From assembly GCF_003033885.1 (NCBI RefSeq), contig NZ_CP024081.1, positions 2,572,128 through 2,636,127 of the forward strand: a DNA stretch of 64,000 bases. The letters run 5' to 3'. This document shows, one piece after another, positions 61,958 to 64,000 of the stretch (within the stretch, counting starts at the first letter, position 1; each line of letters opens with the position of its first letter). A program made the position numbers and the translations under genes. Below the pieces are notes generated by a model. That model saw only the letters and a program-made list of their open reading frames with translations. It did not search any database and was not told where the DNA came from. The DNA is from Pseudomonas rhizophila (GTDB lineage Bacteria; Pseudomonadota; Gammaproteobacteria; Pseudomonadales; Pseudomonadaceae).

Positions 61958-63079
61958 ATGCATAACGTCGTCATCAGCGGCACCGGCCTGTACACCCCGG
62001 CCAACAGCATCTCCAATGAAGAGCTGGTGCAGTCTTTCAATACCTACGTCGCGCAATTCAACGCCGACAATGCCCAAGCCATCGAGCGGGGAGAAGTCGA
62101 GGCGTTGACCGAATCCAGCGCGGCGTTCATCGAAAAAGCTTCTGGCATCAAGAGCCGCTTTGTCATGGACAAGGATGGCATCCTCGACCCGCAACGCATG
62201 ACCCCGCGCCTGCCCGAGCGCTCCAACGACGAGTGGTCGGTGCTGTGTGAAATGGCCGTCGGTGCCGCGAAACAGGCCCTGGAACGCGCCGGCCGCACCG
62301 CCGCCGACATCGATGGCGTGATCGTCGCCTGTTCCAACCTGCAGCGTCCGTACCCGGCCATCGCCATTGAAGTCCAGGAAGCGCTGGGCATCGAAGGCTT
62401 TGGTTATGACATCAACGTGGCCTGTTCCTCGGCGACGTTCGGCATCCAGGCCGCGGCCAACAGCGTACAACTGGGCCAGGCCCGGGCGATCCTGATGGTC
62501 AACCCTGAGGTGTGCACCGGCCACCTGAATTTCCGCGACCGCGACAGCCACTTCATCTTCGGCGACGCGGCCACCGCGGTGATCATCGAACGGGCGGACC
62601 TGGCGACCTCGCCGTATCAGTTCGACGTGGTCAGCACCAAGCTGCTCACCAAATTCTCCAACAACATCCGCAACAACTTCGGCTTCCTCAACCGCGCCGG
62701 GGAAGAGGGGATCGGCAGCCGTGACAAGTTGTTTGTCCAGGAAGGTCGTAAAGTCTTCCGCGATGTTTGCCCGATGGTGGCCGAACTGATTGGCGTGCAC
62801 CTGGAGGAAAATCAGCTGAGCGTCGGTGAAGTGAAGCGTTTCTGGCTGCACCAGGCCAACCTGAGCATGAACCACCTGATCGTGCGCAAGCTGCTGGGTC
62901 GCGAAGCCACCGAAGAAGAAGCGCCGGTGATCCTCGACCGCTACGCCAACACCAGCTCGGCGGGTTCGGTGATTGCGTTCCACTCCTACCAGGATGATTT
63001 GCCCAGCGGTTCGGTCGCCGTACTCAGCTCGTTCGGCGCCGGCTATTCGATTGGCAGCGTGATTCTGCGTAAGCATTGA
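61958..63079 (+). CDS. Beta-ketoacyl-ACP synthase III family enzyme (PA3286-like)
   Basis: A 373-residue KAS III-type condensing enzyme (start at 61958, MHNVVISGTGLYTPANSIS). The nucleophile Cys156 is in YDINVACSSATFGIQ, the catalytic His is in RFWLHQANLSMN, and the last triad residue is in DRYANTSSAGSV. Length and an insertion near residues 35-50 fit the PA3286-type enzymes, which in P. aeruginosa were reported to take octanoyl-CoA from beta-oxidation into fatty-acid synthesis, rather than housekeeping FabH. The next gene is an ECF sigma factor, the same order as I recall for PA3286-PA3285. Confidence 0.86.
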   Translation: MHNVVISGTGLYTPANSISNEELVQSFNTYVAQFNADNAQAIERGEVEALTESSAAFIEKASGIKSRFVMDKDGILDPQRMTPRLPERSNDEWSVLCEMAVGAAKQALERAGRTAADIDGVIVACSNLQRPYPAIAIEVQEALGIEGFGYDINVACSSATFGIQAAANSVQLGQARAILMVNPEVCTGHLNFRDRDSHFIFGDAATAVIIERADLATSPYQFDVVSTKLLTKFSNNIRNNFGFLNRAGEEGIGSRDKLFVQEGRKVFRDVCPMVAELIGVHLEENQLSVGEVKRFWLHQANLSMNHLIVRKLLGREATEEEAPVILDRYANTSSAGSVIAFHSYQDDLPSGSVAVLSSFGAGYSIGSVILRKH

Positions 63080-63102
63080 TCCTCTGGCGGCGACGAATTT
63101 TT

Positions 63103-63196
63103 TGTGGGAGCAAGGTCATGTGGGAGCAAAGCTTGCTCACGAAACAGGCAGCGCGGTTTATGAAGGACCGCATCGCGGGCAAGCCTTGCTCCCACA
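63103..63196 (+). repeat. REP cluster, GCAAAGC subtype
   Basis: A partial unit (TGTGGGAGCAAGGTCA) followed by a 78-bp REPIN (63119-63196) with arms TGTGGGAGCAAAGCTTGCTC and GCAAGCCTTGCTCCCACA. Its centre resembles the element at 43619-43706. It separates the KAS III gene from the ECF sigma gene. Confidence 0.88.
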
Positions 63197-63242
63197 TCAG
63201 CCCCCTCGCCACAGCCGCGATCTATTCAGCAATGGGCGTTGA

Positions 63243-63854
63243 ATGACCGTCACCGACGACACACAACTGCTCCAACGCCTCTTGGCCGGTGAGCAGCAGG
63301 CCTTCAAAGAGCTGGTCAGCACCTACCAGAGCCCGATGCGCGCCGTGGCCTACGCCATCGTGGGCAGTCGGCATGCCGATGAAGTGGTGCAGGACGCCTG
63401 GTTGTCAGTGGTGCGCAACCTCAATGGCTTCCAGGGCCGCTCCAGTCTCAAGACCTGGCTGCTGACCATCACCGCCAACGCCGCCAAGGGCCGCTACAAG
63501 CAGAACCGTCGGGAGGTGTTGCTCGATGATCTGCCGTCGCCCCACGGCACCCTGGGCGATGATCGTTTCGCCGCGGATGGCCATTGGCTGCTAGCACCGT
63601 TCGCCTGGCATCAGGACACACCGGAGGCGCTGCTCACGATGAGTGAGCTGCGCGAATGCCTCGAGCACACGCTGCTCAGTCTGTCGCAACTGCAAAGCAG
63701 TGTCTTGACCCTGCGCGAACGTCAGGGCCTGGAACTGGAAGACATCTGTAATCTTCTGGACATCTCGCTCTCCAACGTACGTGTGCTGTTGCATCGGGCA
63801 CGGCTGAAGGTCTTTGCGACCGTAGAACATTTCGAGGAAACCGGCGAATGCTGA
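63243..63854 (+). CDS. ECF RNA polymerase sigma factor (PA3285-like)
   Basis: A 203-residue ECF sigma factor. Region 2 (about 10-90): LLAGEQQAFKELVSTYQSPM, VGSRHADEVVQDAWLSVVRN and FQGRSSLKTWLLTITANAAKG. Region 4 (about 130-190): LSQLQSSVLTLRERQGLELEDICNLLDISLSNVRVLLHRAR with the HTH. Its stop overlaps the anti-sigma gene start by 7 bases. ECF factors with an adjacent zinc-type anti-sigma usually respond to an envelope or redox signal; the regulon is unknown. Confidence 0.93.
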   Translation: MTVTDDTQLLQRLLAGEQQAFKELVSTYQSPMRAVAYAIVGSRHADEVVQDAWLSVVRNLNGFQGRSSLKTWLLTITANAAKGRYKQNRREVLLDDLPSPHGTLGDDRFAADGHWLLAPFAWHQDTPEALLTMSELRECLEHTLLSLSQLQSSVLTLRERQGLELEDICNLLDISLSNVRVLLHRARLKVFATVEHFEETGEC

Positions 63855-64000
63855 CCTGTAAGGAACAAGTGGCGCGCTCCAGCGATTTTCTCGACGGCCA
63901 ACTGAGTTTTCGTGAGCGCCTGATGATGCGCCATCATCTGATGTTCTGTGCCACGTGCCGGCGTTTCATTCGCCAGATGCGCCTGATGCAGGCCACGCTC
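63848..64000 (+). CDS. Zinc-finger anti-sigma factor, N-terminus only (cut by window end)
   Basis: The first 51 codons of a gene beginning 7 bases inside the sigma-factor gene (MLTCKEQVARSSDFLDGQ). The anti-sigma zinc motif H-x3-C-x2-C is present as His30, Cys34, Cys37 (HHLMFCATCRRF), the ZAS fold of RsrA/ChrR-type proteins. The coupled overlap with the ECF gene indicates stoichiometric production of sigma and anti-sigma. The rest of the protein is outside the window. Confidence 0.82.
   Translation, partial: MLTCKEQVARSSDFLDGQLSFRERLMMRHHLMFCATCRRFIRQMRLMQATL

Overview
The window looks like chromosomal DNA of a Pseudomonas, most likely of the P. fluorescens group. The evidence is gene content and order typical of that genus (tctABC next to tctDE, algU-mucA-mucB-mucD, a KAS III gene followed by an ECF sigma and its anti-sigma factor), high GC with strong G/C third-position bias, and many REP/REPIN palindromes of the kind known from P. 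fluorescens genomes. Most of the sequence is core metabolism and cell-envelope biology. Identifications rest on reading the proteins and motifs by eye; no database search was run.

Layout. 1-5.4 kb: a tripartite tricarboxylate transporter (tctCBA) and its divergently encoded two-component system tctDE; the OprD-type porin gene usually found beside tctC seems reduced to a signal-peptide stub. 5.5-9.8 kb: an HDOD protein, ygfZ, sdhE-ygfX and nadB. 10.0-14.2 kb: the envelope-stress/alginate operon algU-mucA-mucB-mucD, without mucC, behind two AlgU-type promoters. 14.2-22.1 kb: bepA, a TusA-like gene, an AI-2E transporter, bcp, gcvR, dapA-bamC-MBL hydrolase-purC. 22.15 kb: tRNA-Ser(CGA).

22.3-28.3 kb is the accessory part. 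It starts just after the tRNA with a YafO-type toxin paired with a tiny unrecognised partner gene. Next comes a structured RNA with three matched hairpin loops upstream of a small unknown gene, arranged like the phage P1/P7 C4-icd-ant control region. A chemoreceptor with a FliA-like promoter, a PhyH dioxygenase, a cupin, an AraC regulator and a YegP protein follow. 28.3-32.4 kb is a compact operon (GtrB-like glycosyltransferase, methyltransferase, GtrA, large DUF6311-like membrane protein) likely to decorate a surface glycan.

32.6-40.5 kb: a CHMI-like isomerase, a LysR-type pseudogene, a glutamine-synthetase-like ligase, the lipid A phosphoethanolamine transferase eptA, a methyltransferase, rnd-ycgL and a 2-hydroxyacid dehydrogenase. 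40.7-53.5 kb: mostly small conserved genes (ycgN, a degenerate M61-like protein, a SpoU methyltransferase, yajD, a spermidine-synthase-like protein, a proline-rich secreted peptide, a cNMP-binding protein, oligopeptidase B, a class II amidotransferase, a VWA/MoxR pair, DUF748). 53.6-64 kb: cysK, an EamA transporter, aceK, hrpA, a KAS III enzyme and an ECF sigma/anti-sigma pair cut by the window end.

The points most worth a second look are the kissing-loop RNA at about 23.4-23.6 kb, the YafO module with its 48-residue partner, the gene-decay scars (porin stub and LysR pseudogene), the four exactly 90-bp REPINs, and the glycan-modification operon.
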